From: Perca fluviatilis
Taxonomy: Eukaryota; Chordata; Actinopteri; Perciformes; Percidae
Direction: 5' to 3'
NCBI RefSeq assembly: GCF_010015445.1
Contig: NC_053127.1
Span: 31,934,215 to 31,998,214 of the forward strand
Length of the DNA stretch: 64,000 nucleotides
Below, piece after piece: positions 36,577 through 50,804 of this stretch. Positions within the stretch are counted from its first letter, which is position 1. Each line of letters starts with the position of its first letter. The translations under genes were made by a program, and so were the position numbers. Below the pieces are notes generated by a model. That model searched no databases. It saw only the letters and a program-made list of their open reading frames with translations, and was not told where the DNA came from.

Positions 36577-36577
<1 letters not shown>

Positions 36578-36701
36578 TGCAGTCTGTGTGGGAGATTGTG
36601 TACTATAATTATATTTAAGTGTATGCATGCTGTGGGAGGATAGGTATGTACAGTATCAGTACTTGTGTATTACTGCACCATCAAACGCAGTGGAGTCTTA
36701 C

Positions 36702-36788
36702 CTGGCAGTAAATATGAACTAAGTACACCAGCTCCTTGGACTCATAGCCGTTCCGCGTCACTTCACACTGTTCGTCCCCCAGGGACAA
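36702..36788 (-). CDS. arhgap32: arhgap32 coding exon (PX domain, beta strands)
   Basis: 87-bp exon, phase 0 to phase 0, 29 codons, with acceptor CTTTCAG and donor CAG/GTAAG. It encodes GDEQCEVTRNGYESKELVYL and then VHIYCQ, the first beta strands of the PX domain in ARHGAP32. In the family the next residues are a GKSW-IVKRSYEDF block with the phosphoinositide-binding R-x-Y motif. That block is not found downstream in this window (see the partial exon at 33374). Confidence 0.92.
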
Positions 36789-37545
36789 CTGAAAGACACA
36801 GAGAAAGAGCGCATTGGTCATTTTATGAAAAGAGGTAGAATCAGATAGTGGTGATTGAGAAAACTCATCTACAACTTCTCAAATTTCTTCTCTGTTAGTA
36901 TAAACTCACGGGTGGACAGAACCACAGGATGCTACAAAAACGTACAAAACCTCAAATTAAAATTCTATTCATGATCATTAGGTTTGCCAAATGTGTCAGG
37001 CAGGGAAAAGTTCCTAAAACAATAGAAAACCAGATTCATTTAATTTCCTTTAATGATACAGCTATGACTGTTTGAGTGTAACATGCCGTAGCTTTAATGA
37101 CATGCTGGCACAAGATTTAAAATAAATATGAGCTGCTGTCAACAGTGAAGGAAAAGTATTTTATTAATTTCAAGGCAATTTTTATGAGGTTTCACTATCG
37201 CCTTTACTTCGGATGTCCAAGATAATATTACTCAAAGAAAACCTTTCTGACGTCACCTTCCAGACCATACACACAAAGCGAGGTGAAAGGCAGCTTTTAA
37301 TCAAAAAACATGGTCCAAACATGGGCCACTGACAGGAAGCCTCTGAAAACAAATGGATATTGTAAAAGATGATTATACCCATGAGTTCCAAGTGGAACAG
37401 AGCTGACTGCCCACATATTTAGGTAAATATGCATCAGGAAACAAGCCTGACACAGGGGGCGCTAGCACCTGCTTAGTAGAGCGTACTAAACACACACTTA
37501 TGAAGTACAAAACCAATACCACATATCACAGTTACATAAAACTTA

Positions 37546-37880
37546 GTCTCGCTTTGCCAGACCATCCACACGCTGGTGAGCGGAGGAGGGTCTGGCTAGT
37601 CCACACAGCATTCCGGAATGAGAGAAAAACGTGCTCTGGTTTATTGGCATTTCTTTAAACCAATCACAATCGTCTTGGGCGGCACACAGAGCCACGGTGC
37701 CTCTGCAAAATAGTCGTGCGAGAGAAAACTCAGATTGGACAGATAGTCTAGCTAGCTGTCTGGATTTACCCTGCAGAGATCTGAGGAGCAGTTAACCATA
37801 GTCCTCATAAATCCACCGGAGGTTAGAACGCCAACACAAAGGAAGGTGAGGAAGGTAACGGACATTGGAGAAAAGACACA
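37546..37880 (-). mobile_element. fish repeat, family C copy 2
   Basis: Inverse of the copy at 26116-26538, starting TAGTCTCGCTTTGCCAGACC on the plus strand. It is followed by two tandem copies (37875-37975) of a unit of about 50 bp, each made of an ACAATCCGGCAGAA word, a TA run and ACACCCTGA. Confidence 0.75.
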
Positions 37881-37943
37881 CAATCCGGCAGAATATATAT
37901 ATATATATATATATATACACCCTGACACACACAATCCGGCAGA

Positions 37944-37975
<32 letters not shown>

Positions 37976-39313
37976 CCTGACTGAGGATAAAGCTATACCA
38001 TTTATTATTGTTAATAATCCACATTAAGCCATTATTGGCTCTTTTTTATTCTAATTTTAATACAGTAATGTACCTGGATTACAACTCATTAACCCGCATT
38101 ACAACTCAGAAAGACTGACACCACAAGAACTAAGACCAGATTGAGATGGAACATTAATTCATTCCATATTCCTTTAGCATTCACTCTTTTAATAACATTT
38201 TCTCATATGGCGTTATTCTAATAAATAGATCGAACCAGTTTTCAGTTGACGGTGCGTTTGGACTCCTCCGTTCATGGAGGACCAACCTGACCAACCCAGG
38301 TACATTAGAGAAATCACCCAAAAACCATGAACCCAGGGATTTCCCCGCCATTATAAGGTGTAGGTGCAGCACCTGAGCCAAATGAATGTAGGCCTAACTA
38401 CAAGACTTTCTCACATCTAATGATTGAAGTTTTATCTTCAAGCTTTATCTTTACTTTTTAATGATCTGCTCTAGCTTTTCCAATGTTTTAGACACAGATA
38501 TGGTAATAATAATGGTCCAAAACGTTGTGAAAAAGAGACGCAAAACTACCACAAAAGGGACACAAACAGACTACAAAGATACGCCAAATGACCACAGAGA
38601 CCCAAAGCAACCCCAAAGAAAACACAAATGACCAAAAAGAGACACAACACGACTACAAAGAGACACAAACTTTACGGGGCAATTTTATTTTTTTATTGAA
38701 AAAGTCACATTTTCTTGAGGAATGGCGCCTAAACCCCCTACCCAAATACGTGCACCTAAGTCTTCCACAAAGCTAGAGAAAACACTGCATGAACCTTCAA
38801 GATAATACATCCCCAGTCCCCCTTCCATGTGATCAGTACATTTTCCTATAAAGACCTTTCCCACAAAGCAGTCCCTTGTGTTCTCTTATACCACTAACAC
38901 CAACTGTCATCAGTTAATGCCATTCTTTTACATTTTAAATAGTAGACTGCATACAATCAGGTACTGCTAAATATTCCTCATATCCTAATATCATTGGGCC
39001 CCAGGTGGTACTCAATTTAATGGGCTTAAAAGATAAATGCACATCATCTTTGTGCTGATTTCCCAGTATAAAAACTCTGCGCTTCATCAATTTCTGGTTC
39101 CCTGTATTATGCCACATACTTTTGCTTAGTACAGTGTATTTAATTAACCTAAGAACTGCTAACCATACTGTTCTAGTGGTCAAGGAAGGGGTTTTATCCG
39201 ATTCATGAAATTCTCTCTTTACTTTTCTCACACTGGGATTGGTCTGAATGGGGCTACCAGCTGGCACTCCAGTTTAATCCAACATAAAGTGTTGCTAACT
39301 TGGCATTTTCAAA

Positions 39314-39317
<4 letters not shown>

Positions 39318-39381
<64 letters not shown>
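39318..39381. repeat. (TA)n microsatellite
   Basis: About 32 TA units. Confidence 0.95.
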
Positions 39382-39384
<3 letters not shown>

Positions 39385-39957
39385 GCAAGATATGTAGCAA
39401 GACCATACTCCAGCGCTGACAGTGCTGCGGCGATGCGAGACTACCATCTGGTAGACCTAGTCCCTAAGAACAGCAGTGTTCATTGTGGTTTATTTTGTTG
39501 ACTAAATGTATTTGATTCAGGCATGAAGTACTTTTTTTTCCCAGCCGAAATCAAGTATCTTTTCCTCAGCAACTCTTAAATCATAAAGGCTTCTCCACTA
39601 CACAGACTTATGAACCGTAGTTTAACGTGCACCCATTGTCACTCACCGATTCTGATTTTGTCGAGGTCCTGACTCAACATCTGAGCACTGCAAGGAAGCG
39701 TGTTTCAACATACAGGCCATGTTGTGATTCAGACTATCAGTCACGTGGGTTTTGCTGCCTGTTCTGCATTTGTTCATATAAACTGTAGATTGCGTGCACA
39801 GTGTTGGGGAGTATGCTACCAGGTAAATTACATTTCCAAGCAATGCCTGCCCTGTCATCTCTTTGCTCCATTCTGCTGACTTCCTATTGCAGGCGGAGCA
39901 ACTCTATTCATTTAACGACATAAGAGCTAACGTGTAAACGTAAAAGAAAAAAATTCG

Positions 39958-40172
39958 ATAACACTTTGCTTGAAGGTATCTACATAAGAGTGACATGACA
40001 CTGTCATGAACGTGTCATAAACATTATAAACAAGTCATAAAACGTTTATGACATAATGCTTCTGTCATTAAGTGTCATTCGGTTTTTGTCGTGACAAGTT
40101 ATGGTTAGAGTTAGAGTTAGGGTTCATGTGTTCATCACAGTGTCATGTCACTCTTACGTAGCTACCTTCACG
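39958..40172. mobile_element. small MITE with inverted ends
   Basis: AAGGTATCTACATAAGAGTG and ATGACACTG on the left are mirrored by CAGTGTCATG and CACTCTTACGTAGCTACCTT on the right. About 215 bp. Confidence 0.7.
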
Positions 40173-40499
40173 TCATTAAGTTTCATGCCTCTCTCCTAAC
40201 AGTATGCCTAACAAAACCGTATGCATACATAGTTTTGAGCATTTCATAATGAGTGGAAACCTCCTTTTGGCAGAGTTTTATCTATTGAGCTCATAACACC
40301 AGAGGACATTATGTAGAGGTGAGGTCTGTGCACATGAGCATCAGAAAACAATGGTGATATTGTTCAATGCCACTAAAGCTGGGCCTGGCAGTCCCTGGCG
40401 GTCAGGATTGGCTTTCTCCGCGTCCATCTCGGACCTGCTCTCGGTTTCACTGCTCATTTTGTTTTTCTACCACTTCGGTTTTTCATGTTAAAGGTTTGT

Positions 40500-40852
40500 T
40501 CTAGAAATGGGCGATATGGAGAAAAATCAAATATCACGATATTGTTGACCAAATACCTCAATGTCAATATTACAGATATATTGTAGGGTTGACTATTGGT
40601 GCTTTCATAAAATATGCACACAATGAGATTTTCAATAAATAATCATCGGTAATCAGTAATAATGACTAAGTGGGTAAAGGCAAATAGAACAGCTAGAACA
40701 GTAAGTTCAGAAAATGACATCACTTTACTGTAATGCAGCCTTTAAAACCAGGAAAAGAAAAGACCTCATACAGCGTCATATTACGATATCCAACATTTAA
40801 GACGATATCCAGTCTCATATATCGACATTATATCGATTATTGCTCAGCCCGA
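40500..40852 (-). mobile_element. hAT-like MITE, family A copy 3
   Basis: Opposite orientation to copies 1 and 2. It starts AGAAATGGGCGATATGGAG and ends with TATTGCTCAGCCC on the plus strand. Confidence 0.78.
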
Positions 40853-41954
40853 GTTTGTTCAGACAAAAGGAACTCTTTCTGCTTTCACAACAGCAAGCAT
40901 ACAGACTGAGACTGGAGGTGTTTATGTGCTCCCAAGGTCTCCTAAACAGATATTGTCGAAGCAATGTCATGGTGCCAGTGAGCGGACAAAAACACATGGA
41001 AGTGTTTTTGTTCCCATTAAAGAGGGCTTGATTTAAAGACCGTTAAATAGAGCTTTCACAGAACAACAGTGCCCTTTTCTGTGGCTGTGGCTCTTTTCAG
41101 AGACACAAACTAGTATGACAGCAAATGACCTAATTACCTCTCTGTTGTTCGGTACTAGTGCTGAGCAACCCAGACATGTTTTGCACTCCATGCACAAGCA
41201 AAAGCCATTCTCTTGACAGAGCGGCCAGCAAAAGCAATAAAAACAATCTTTAGAAGGCAGACCTTTAAGCATTTACTGGAAGGGTTTAAGCCTATATTTT
41301 AGGGGAAAAGGACAGCTGCCCAATGATCAACTGTGACTGAGGAGACAATAGTGATAGTTTGGAATGACTGGGATCACTGATCTTGCAACAAACTACGTTT
41401 TATTACAAAATTTAGCAAATCTTACAGCTGTGCTGTAAAAAAGAAAAAAAAGAAAAAAAAAATAAAAAGCGAAGAGCAGCATAACAAAACTGTTTGACAT
41501 GGTCTTTATCGGAAATGTTTTTGCAATGAGCTTCTGAATGTATTCAGCCCCGTCCACGCACACTGGGCTGCCGTCAAGTTTTAGCATTTCAGCATTATAA
41601 TATAGTTTGTTAATAAACTGATTTGTATCCATGCCAGATTCTATCGTGTATGCCTCGCTGTGTGGAAGTGGCTGGGATGATTCTTTGTGTGTGAGGAACC
41701 ATCAGGCTTGACTTCAACATTGCTTTCATAACTTTGTAACAAAAGGTAACACATAAATGCAAAGAGATATATAGATATATATACACATATAGATGTACTT
41801 AATTCATATTTATTAAAATAATGAATAACAATAAAGAATTGAATTAAATAGATAGGCCATGTTGTCACTGATACCCGATCCAGCTATTTGAGTCAGTATC
41901 GGCCCGATATCGATATCAGTAGCCGATCGGTGCATCCCTACCATCATTAAAAAG

Positions 41955-42060
41955 GATCCTGTGTTGGGTACCGTTCACTTTTTTTCCCCCGGTACCAATA
42001 CCGGTACCTGGAATTCGGTTCCGGTACCCAATTTGGTACTGAATTCTGGTAAAACAGTTA
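41955..42060. mobile_element. MITE fragment, GGTACCGAATTC type
   Basis: Short stretch with GGGTACCGTTCACTTTTTTT, ACCGGTACCTGGAATTCGG and GGTACCCAATTTGG words. It is preceded (41869-41940) by a CCGATATCGATATCAGTAGCC fragment of another MITE. Confidence 0.45.
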
Positions 42061-44985
42061 TGCTAAGGTATGTAGGTAGTTAATGTTAACATCAGCCAAA
42101 AGATGAGGAAAACTGTGGTAAGAATTAAAAGTCAGAGCCTTTGAATTGGGAGCAATATTTGAGATATCGGTCTACACACCTTCCAGTGAGCAACACATAT
42201 CTAAACAGTTGTGCACATTATGAAGTTCTCAGACAAACACTCTTTTAGCTACTGTATTGTCACTTCCACATACAAGACTCCACAATTATCCTTCAACACA
42301 GCCACCAGAGGGTGACATGACATTCATTTAATTTCGCTACCCATTAACAAAGTTCTCGGCAGGGCTCTAAATTGATAAATGGTTTTACCTCACCTGATAG
42401 AACTCACAGTGTACGTATGACCCGAGTACCCACGTGTACACCTCTACTCTTTTGAGGGATTTTGCAGGCAGACACTTGCCATATTGTACGCATTAGATGT
42501 ATTTAGCCTAAAAGTCCTAAACTTACTACTGTACATCTGCTGAAAAAGCCTTTAGAAATTAAAGATGCCGTTTACTGAATAAGCAAGCTCGTTAGCTACA
42601 CTGTTATCAGCTCCAAGCTGCATAATAACAGAACCGTACAAACATTTTTAAAACCATTCTAAAGTAAGTAATTGCGGAGGACTATGAGACACTAGATGGA
42701 AAGACTTGTGCCTGCAAGTGCTTCTGCTTTTAGCCAGACGTTTATCCAAATTACAACATACAATGAGATCCAGAGCCAGATCCTGTGCACCCAAACTGAG
42801 TGGCCTGCTAGACAGGTTGTCGAGCGTTCTAGGCCTGTTTTCTACAGGGCATGAAACACACCACATTATAATTTGATTTCCTTCCAACCTGCACTGCACT
42901 AGCTCACACTGTCCCCGTGGCCCCAGCAAAGAAGGGCTGCAATCTTGCCAGTCCTGGGCACACTGGAATTTTATAACTATACACACACTACAATATTAAA
43001 GTAGGAACAGGTTGTCTTTCACAAAATAGAATACTAAATACTAACGAATTAGCTGAACTGTACTGGTTCAAACTTTACATTGTGGTTACAATGGAAAGGC
43101 AATACAACTACCCCAACAAAGATCACTGTGACAACTAGAGAAATCCCTGGAATTATAAAATTATAACTTTCTCCCTGTCCTCAGGTTGTGTATGGTCAGA
43201 TTGGAAAGAAAAATACACATCCATGGGTGGTCTGGGCTGCTTCTTGTTTCCATTGTAAGAGCAGGCTCATTACATTTCCAAAACGCAAGAGAAATCCCAT
43301 CCATGGTGGTCATTTTCCACAGAGAGACAAAGGAGAAGTTGCACTGTCCTAACAAAGGTTTCAGCAGAGGTGAAAAAGCTAAATCCAACCGCCGTATTTC
43401 GGACACAAGCAATTTTGATGAGTCCTGCAGGCACACAAGGACAAGGGGGAAGCACTGCTCCGATTGCTGCAGAGCAGCAGCAGGAAAATGAAAGAAACGA
43501 ACCAAACAGCAGTCAAAGACAGACAGACACTTTGTACTCACAGCACTTTAAGTCTGGTTTGCTCTCCTTGTTTTTAGTTTCTACACTTTCCTTCCCTTCG
43601 TGCCTGGCGTGGAGCTTCACGCTCAGAGTTTGCCCCTCCTTTACTCTCCAACACCTGTCCCCAGTCTCTATTTCTCTGTGCAAGTGTGTGTGAGAATGTA
43701 CATCCCCTCTTGCAGAGTCCTGTTTCGCCGGTCCGGAGCAAAGTTCCCCTCAGCAGGACGTGAATGTCAGCTCTCCACTTTCTTTCACATACAGTGTAAG
43801 CTCTCCCAGTGTGGGATTCAAAGACCGAGGGGGCAGGAGGCAACAACATTAGCAGCAGCAGCAACGCTGGTGGTGGTGGATGAGAGGTGGTGATTATTTG
43901 GTGGATTCCTCAACAGGACCCTTTTCCCCTCCTCCATTTTGCTCCCATCCTGATCTTCTTTCTCTTGGCTTCTTTTCTCTGATAGCTGGCACCCAACAGA
44001 ACTTTAACACCCAGTTTTGTATTAGCAGCAGGATATAATGGGAGGGAACGACCAGGACACCCCCCCACACACACAAAAAAAGGGAAAAAAAGCTATTTTC
44101 TTTCAGCCTCGTTCTTCTGCCGACCTCACGGTCTGAGTTCTCTGTCCCTCCGCCACATGCTATTCTCTCCCTTTTCCCTCCTCTCCCCTGTCTGACATGC
44201 TGGCTCACCCCTCCCCCCTCTCTCCTCCTCTTCCCCCCTCTCTGGTTGGTACGTTCCCAGGACAAAGAGCAGGGATGGAGGGAGAGAGCAAAAAGCAGCA
44301 GAGGAGAGGGAGATGGCAGGAGGTAACAGAAGGGGTACGCATACGGCAGGAGAGCGTTTTCTTTTCTTCCACATGTGCAGGCTTTTCTCTGTCGTACCTT
44401 TGCACAGTGGCATTTTATTCAAAGTGCTCAACCGAGGGAAGTGGGGAAATCTGCAGTTCTAGCAAGTAGACAATTAATAGCGAGTCAAAGGACATCTAGG
44501 CGTTACACCTCAAAGCACATTCAATTAAGAATGTCAGTGACGGATGCTTTGCAAACGCAGCAAAGAAAATGGGAAGCTACTTCGACTCTAGGCGACCAAA
44601 CTCTGCATTTAAAAATTCACCCCACGATAAATAACCACAGAGCGTGGTAGCACGCAGCCTACCACACTCGCAAAGTAGAAATAGAGACACCAAAAATACA
44701 ACCTTAACCTCCCCTCTGCTAAACGACCTGCTCTCAGGTTACAGCCAAATACCTGAAAAACAATAAAATGGAAAAAGAAAAGTGAAGCATGCATCAGCTG
44801 TGATGACTTCATTATGTGCCATCCACACATGAGGTGGATTAAAAAGACCTACTGCTGGAATGGAGGACGGGAATCCAAGCAAACAGCCAGCCTCACTGAC
44901 GAGGACATGTGGGAGCCAAGAGAGGCCACAAGGATACAGAGCTGCATGGGACCTGCAGCGCTCACTAAAACCCTCCCTGTGCTTT

Positions 44986-44988
<3 letters not shown>

Positions 44989-45031
<43 letters not shown>
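44989..45031. repeat. (TG)n microsatellite
   Basis: About 21 TG units. Confidence 0.95.
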
Positions 45032-45032
<1 letters not shown>

Positions 45033-46031
45033 GATCTAACACCAAAAAGAAGAAAAGCTCAATCATCCACATAGTTCAATTAAACACTTGAGGTTTAAAC
45101 TAACTGACTTACTTTTATTGCAGTAACCAATAGACTCTGATCAGAACTTCAAAACTGTTCCTCTAACCACGCCTGCTTCCAAAACATTTACAACGGAAGT
45201 GTAGCAATGTGTCAATTTGTTAACGGTCCCCAATGAGCTAAAATTGTAGTTCCAGCGTTCCTGAACAAGCCATGTTCAAGATTAGCTGTGAGCCGCTCCT
45301 CCGTTAGCTGCCAGGGATGTGTGGTCGGACTGGCTGCCGGAGCATCAAATCGTTCCCTACTACAAGTCTGCTTTATGACTATCAAGTGATAATCCAACGA
45401 TGACCCAGTTCATTCAGCTCTCCGCCCTGCCGTGCCGCTGACAGGTCGGACGGATTCATTGCCAATCGCATGTGGGGAGGTCAGGTGTTTTCCAGGAAAT
45501 GTAACCACTCCCCAAGTTTCAGCCTCGAATGCAAAATGCAAAACTCTCGTCTAATTACATTATTGCAAGATGCACCAGGAATGGATGAGTGACTTTTACT
45601 GTACTTAAGTATTTGTAGACATGGCAGCTATAGCAACCCAGGAGTATGTCACTTAACATGCTGGGAGTCTAAAACTTAAAAAAAGACAAGACTACGAGTC
45701 TACAATCATGCCCTGCTATACTTAGGCACAGCAGTGCCTGGAGTGAATGTGAACATCAGCATGCTAACCTGTTTATAGTTTTCGAAGAAACAATTCACAC
45801 ATCCAACAATTCTTCTGTGCAGGTGCGTTGGAAAATATCACAAACTTAGAAAAACTGGCACTCTGCTGTTGCTACAGCATCACCATTTATTAAATGAAGC
45901 TGAATGTCATAGGTTTTGCAGTCATTGGTTCATAAACCAAAGTGATGGACAAATTCAAACTTTGATCTGATGGTAGATGATGAGAAGTTCGAGGATCACT
46001 GATGTAAATACAATTCATTCTGAGGGCAACG

Positions 46032-46404
46032 TTAAAAGGTGCTGTAGGTAGGATTGGGAAGATCCAGGACTTAGCCAAAAAAAGTGAACATAGACAACTT
46101 CTCAGTCTCTCCCCCCTTTCTGCTAAAGCCCAAAACAATATCCTAAGCCCCTCCCCCCACAAAGGAGAATGAATGCGTGGGCATGAGCAGTGATTGACAC
46201 ACAGTTCGACACCCCCACTGGCCCTGATTGGTGCATCTGAACAGGGAGCGGTGGACTTTTGCAAATCGCACTACAGGCTGTAGGTGTTTTTTTTTTTTTT
46301 TTTTAAATGACCTGCTTCATGTAGTTCTACTAGAACATAGGGCCAGTTTCAGCAAATATGACAGAAAGTTAGTCTTTTATAAGGCTTACCTACTGCATCT
46401 TTAA
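46032..46404. mobile_element. TTAA-bounded non-autonomous element
   Basis: Left TTAAAAGGTGCTGTAGGTAG and right CTTACCTACTGCATCTTTAA are inverted termini on TTAA. About 373 bp, with an internal T-run. Confidence 0.75.
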
Positions 46405-47585
46405 TGCCTGAACCAAATTTGATGGCAATCCATCCAATAGTTACTGAGACATTTGAGCTCATGGTGGCGGAGAGAATAAGTCAGGGGAACACCAAAGTCA
46501 GTCCGACACATTGTCTGGGAACCATGGATGTCAGCAGAAAATGTTGGGCCAAACAATAAAATAATCTTTCAGTCTGGCCCGATAGTCCAACAGACAGACA
46601 TTTCCATGCCTTGATTAGCCACTACTAGCAAATCCCCTTTCTCTGCTGCAACTGTGATGGAGTTAGAGCTCTGGTCAGGCCAGCTCTGCTCTACAGACCC
46701 AGAGCTGCGACAACTTTTCAAACCAAATGCTAACTGCTAAGCCGTAAACAGCTTGCTGATAGTGTGCAACAACTTCAGGGTTGGTGAAGGAGATGTATGC
46801 ACTTTTGTCTACCAAAACAAAACCAGAAATACACAAAAACAAAATCAAGGTCTCAAAAGAAGACCGCTACAATGATCGTGACACAAAACCACCACAGGCC
46901 CTGGAAGCAAAACGGTGTTCAAAGAATTGTGATGCAAATTTGTCTTTTGAATTCAACCTATACCGGTCAAACAGACCTCAAACCGTTACAGACAAAAGAA
47001 TGTGAGGACTTTGGACTTGGTGAAGGATAATTATGAAGAGGCGCTACACATAGGTTCAAGCCTCGCATTAATCTTCTTGTCATCATCTCATTAAGTTTGC
47101 AGAAAATAGGAGAAAGATGCTGTGATTGAAAATAATGGCTGCTCTCCCATGACACTATTTTCACGCTGTGGTTTTTCTGTTAGTACTTGAGAGCTAAAGG
47201 AGGACGTGTGAAGGAGCTACATCTGAAATCATTACTAAAGCTATAAGAATGAATCTAGGAAGGGACCCAGGACAGCAATGGGATTTAAACACAGAGAGAG
47301 ATTGCTGTAACAGGATGAGATCATGACTTGGATCGGGTTGACAAAACAAATCCCATTATGAACACACACACACACACACGCGCACACACACGGAGTTCAA
47401 GTGCAGTGACCTACGTGACAAAGAATAAGCCTCAGGTGAAAGGGCACCGAGTGGGGCTAAATATCCCCACCTTAGTGTAGAGTATATTGTCAATATGTGC
47501 ATCCTACTAATTCAGGCCACTCTGCACACTGCTGTTAATCTCACTTCACTGTTGGCCCATTACGTCACATACTAATGTGTTAGAT

Positions 47586-47886
47586 CAGTGGTTCCCAAAG
47601 TAGGGTCTGTAGACCCCCTGGGGTCCTTGAGGGGGTTTCAGGGGTTCCATAGCAAAAAGGGCAACAATTCTTTCTCACTATAATTCCATCCTTAAGTAAC
47701 AAAATGACAGAATGCATGATTGTTTTGGTCACGGGTGTCATACGCTTTCATACACACCTGTCATAAAACATCTAAAAGCTAAAATCCCATCAGATGGGGG
47801 AACCTGGGACAACATCTTATCAAATCAGGGACTGTGGTCTAATTTGTGTCAGTTTAGGGGCCCTTGACATGGAAAAGTTTGGGTAC
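47586..47886. mobile_element. hAT-like MITE (CAGTGGTTCCCAAA ends)
   Basis: Starts CAGTGGTTCCCAAAGTAGG, the classic hAT terminus, and ends with AAAGTTTGGGTAC, its degraded inverse. About 300 bp. Confidence 0.6.
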
Positions 47887-48612
47887 TATTTCGTGATGTA
47901 TGAAGCTAATTGGACTCGACATTCCAGTTTTACAGAATGACAGGAACGCGGTAAACACCAAAAACATCTCAATGTCAAGAGGATACTGCAATTTTGTCTT
48001 TTCTATCCCGACTTCATTTTCAGGAGGCCAGAAAGGGGTAAGGCGTTCCAAGGTCCTTGAGTGAAGCGGTTACTCCAGCAGCCAGCTCAACAGTTAAATG
48101 TTCCCATGTCCCAGGCATTTCCCCGCTGGAGGCCCCTTTGGGGCAGGTAGCAGAGGAGAGGACGGGTTGTCAAGTGTGAAGGTGGAAGGGGAAATAAATC
48201 AGTGTAGTCGAGCTGCAAATGCCATAACAAGAGAGAGTCCTGTGTATGGGACTGAGTTTCTTTCTTGCTGACTGGCTGAATGCTACCGTCAATCGAATCT
48301 GATCAAATCCCTCACAAACAGTCCTGATGAAGCAGATTAGCCGAGTTCTTGACCGCTAAAGTCTAAAATAAACTAGAAGGACGCTCGTGAGTAGCGTCGG
48401 CGTGAGAAGGACGTGTGAACTTTCCCGCTCTGGAAGTCATTTCTCCAATTAGTCTGACATGAATGCAGCACAAATGCCCTATCTTGAAATGTTAACAAAA
48501 TTGAAAATTAATAACAAAATTAAAAAAAAGTTTGTATCCATCCTGTGATTCGGATCCGCTCCAAAATGTAATGGGTTTTTCCTTGGCACATGCTACATCC
48601 TTCCACCAAGTT

Positions 48613-49066
48613 TTAAAAGTGCCCTGCCACACGTATTTCATGACTTTGTGGTAATGGCTGAAGTTCTACCATGGACTCTGTAACATTTTTTGTGGAAAAA
48701 ATGCCTCGGTTACCTTGTTTCAAGCCATTCTAGCGTGGTATAGAAAGCCTGCAGGAAGACTCTGCTCGATTTCTGCCAGTTCTCATGAATATTCAACACT
48801 CTAAGCTGTTTGCATCTGATTGGCTAACAGCTAGCCAATGAGAGCCTGGCTGTCAGAATCCTTTACCCAGCCCAACTGGGCGAGCTCATGAATAGTAATG
48901 AGCTCAGGCAGTATGATGTCAGACTGACCAGCTTTTGTGATTGGCCTGATTTCTCCGCTTATTTCTTTTCAGTGGCTAGAGCTGACAGAGGAGGTAGCAG
49001 TTCATATTCACATTCACATTCAAAAAATGCAAGTAAAAACGTTTTTGTGTGGCAGGGCACCTTTAA
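48613..49066. mobile_element. TTAA-bounded non-autonomous element
   Basis: Left TTAAAAGTGCCCTGCCACAC and right GTGTGGCAGGGCACCTTTAA are near-perfect inverted termini on TTAA. About 454 bp, non-coding. Confidence 0.8.
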
Positions 49067-49762
49067 TGAAAATCAGACGTAATCCTGCCGACAGACAAAC
49101 ACACCGACAAACCAAACTGAAAACATAACCTCCTTGGCGGAAGTAATAATACTTAAATTTTTTTTTAATAAAGTCTTTTTTTTTCCTGAACTTGATTGTT
49201 TTCAGGGGCTTTTGTCTTTGCAAAAAAATAGTTTGACCCCAACAGGCCTGTAAAACTATTCCAATGAAATTGACTTTTTGGTTGAAACATATGCAACAGG
49301 GGCGAGTCATTGCTTTGTGACGAGCAAACAATACTGTCAAAATTTGTTGAAAAGTTTTTAAGCATACAGTTTTACATAACATACCACTTACTTGATAACA
49401 GTAGGACATTACTATTTAATGTTTGTATTTAATTTGGGATTGTAAAGTGCACAACCGTCAGTCCAGTTGATTCCTCAACAGCCTACTGGATTTCATCTGT
49501 CAATCTTTATATCAAACTGCAGCAGCATAATCGTGAACTAATAATGTGTGACAATTAAAATAACTTAAAAATACAAGAATACAATTGAATTTAAAGTATT
49601 GATAAAATATACTAAAAGTGTCATGACTAACTGAGCTAGTTTTACATCCTAAATCATATCTCACTCTTATGAAAGTGGATTTTATAACACTTCATAATGT
49701 GCATTCAACCCTTCTTGTTGTCCTCCAATAATGACCATGAGAGAAACAATGAAAGAGAGAGG

Positions 49763-49833
<71 letters not shown>
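49763..49833. repeat. (GT)n microsatellite
   Basis: About 35 GT units. Confidence 0.95.
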
Positions 49834-49840
<7 letters not shown>

Positions 49841-50689
49841 TGCGCATGCTCTCTGGCTGGTCTTTTGTTTCCTCTAACAAGGGCAGAATGAGTCCAAGCG
49901 TTACATCATCCTCTGCTCACAAGGAGTGGAAAGAGCTCCTCTGAATGGACATGTGATAGAGGGGGTCTGCAGGCCATGGCTCGGAGTTTGCTTCGTCCAG
50001 ACAAACATTTGCCTGAACAATTCTACAGCTACAACTAATCCAATGTTGATCTTGAATATTGTCGTGAATATCCCGCGGTTCGTCAACCCTGGGCCTTTAA
50101 AGGGCAGCCTGTCTGGGTTGTGTGCTGCCCGGTGCGGTCTTCAGTGTAGTGCTGCGGTTGATGGATTGGGTCCCACTGGGGGAGGGAATCCATCTCTATG
50201 CACCTCTCCTGGTCCTTTGTGAGGGAACGGGGGCGAGTGGGCAGTGGGAGCATATTGTGTCCCGATGCTCAGCTAGCAGGGCGGACGCAGGCAGGCAAGT
50301 GATGGAGGGATGGATGGGTAGAAGGGTGGATGGGTAAGAGCGCAGACAAAATGATGAGCAGATCCCCCTCCCCCTCCAGACTTCACCATTTTCTGTCACG
50401 TCAGAGTCTGAAGGTAGAAGCAGCTGAGACGCATCGGCCGTACAGCAACACACAGTGAGCTGGACTAAAGAAAGGCCGAGAGGGGCGTCAATCTTCATCA
50501 CACGCATGAGAGCATGCATACATACAGCCCCCTGCTCTCCTTCTCCCGCACACTAACATCACGGCCTTTGTAAGTGCATGCACTGTTGTTTAGATGAGAG
50601 AGGGGGCACTCTTTCACAGCTGTTAAACTCAGATTGATTGCCGTCATTATTGTCGGAGGCTGGATACACCGCCTATCCTCTGTCTTTGT

Positions 50690-50804
<115 letters not shown>

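Larger units (their letters stand above)
33419..36701. other. arhgap32 intron and damaged exon region
   Basis: Should contain the 5' part of the PX exon but I could not find it. It holds the long palindrome 33445-34088, a poly-T tract near 34743-34760, a C-run near 35535 and a TG repeat (36527-36576). Confidence 0.6.

Noticed and set aside
43186..43893. Several overlapping ORFs of about 100 codons on both strands
   Set aside because: Composition-driven; no motif, and frames overlap on both strands.
44126..44431. Possible alternative first exon (MPLCK then GTACG donor) on the minus strand
   Set aside because: Phase would fit the RhoGAP-proximal exon, but there is no CpG enrichment or promoter-like context and the region is low-complexity purine sequence.
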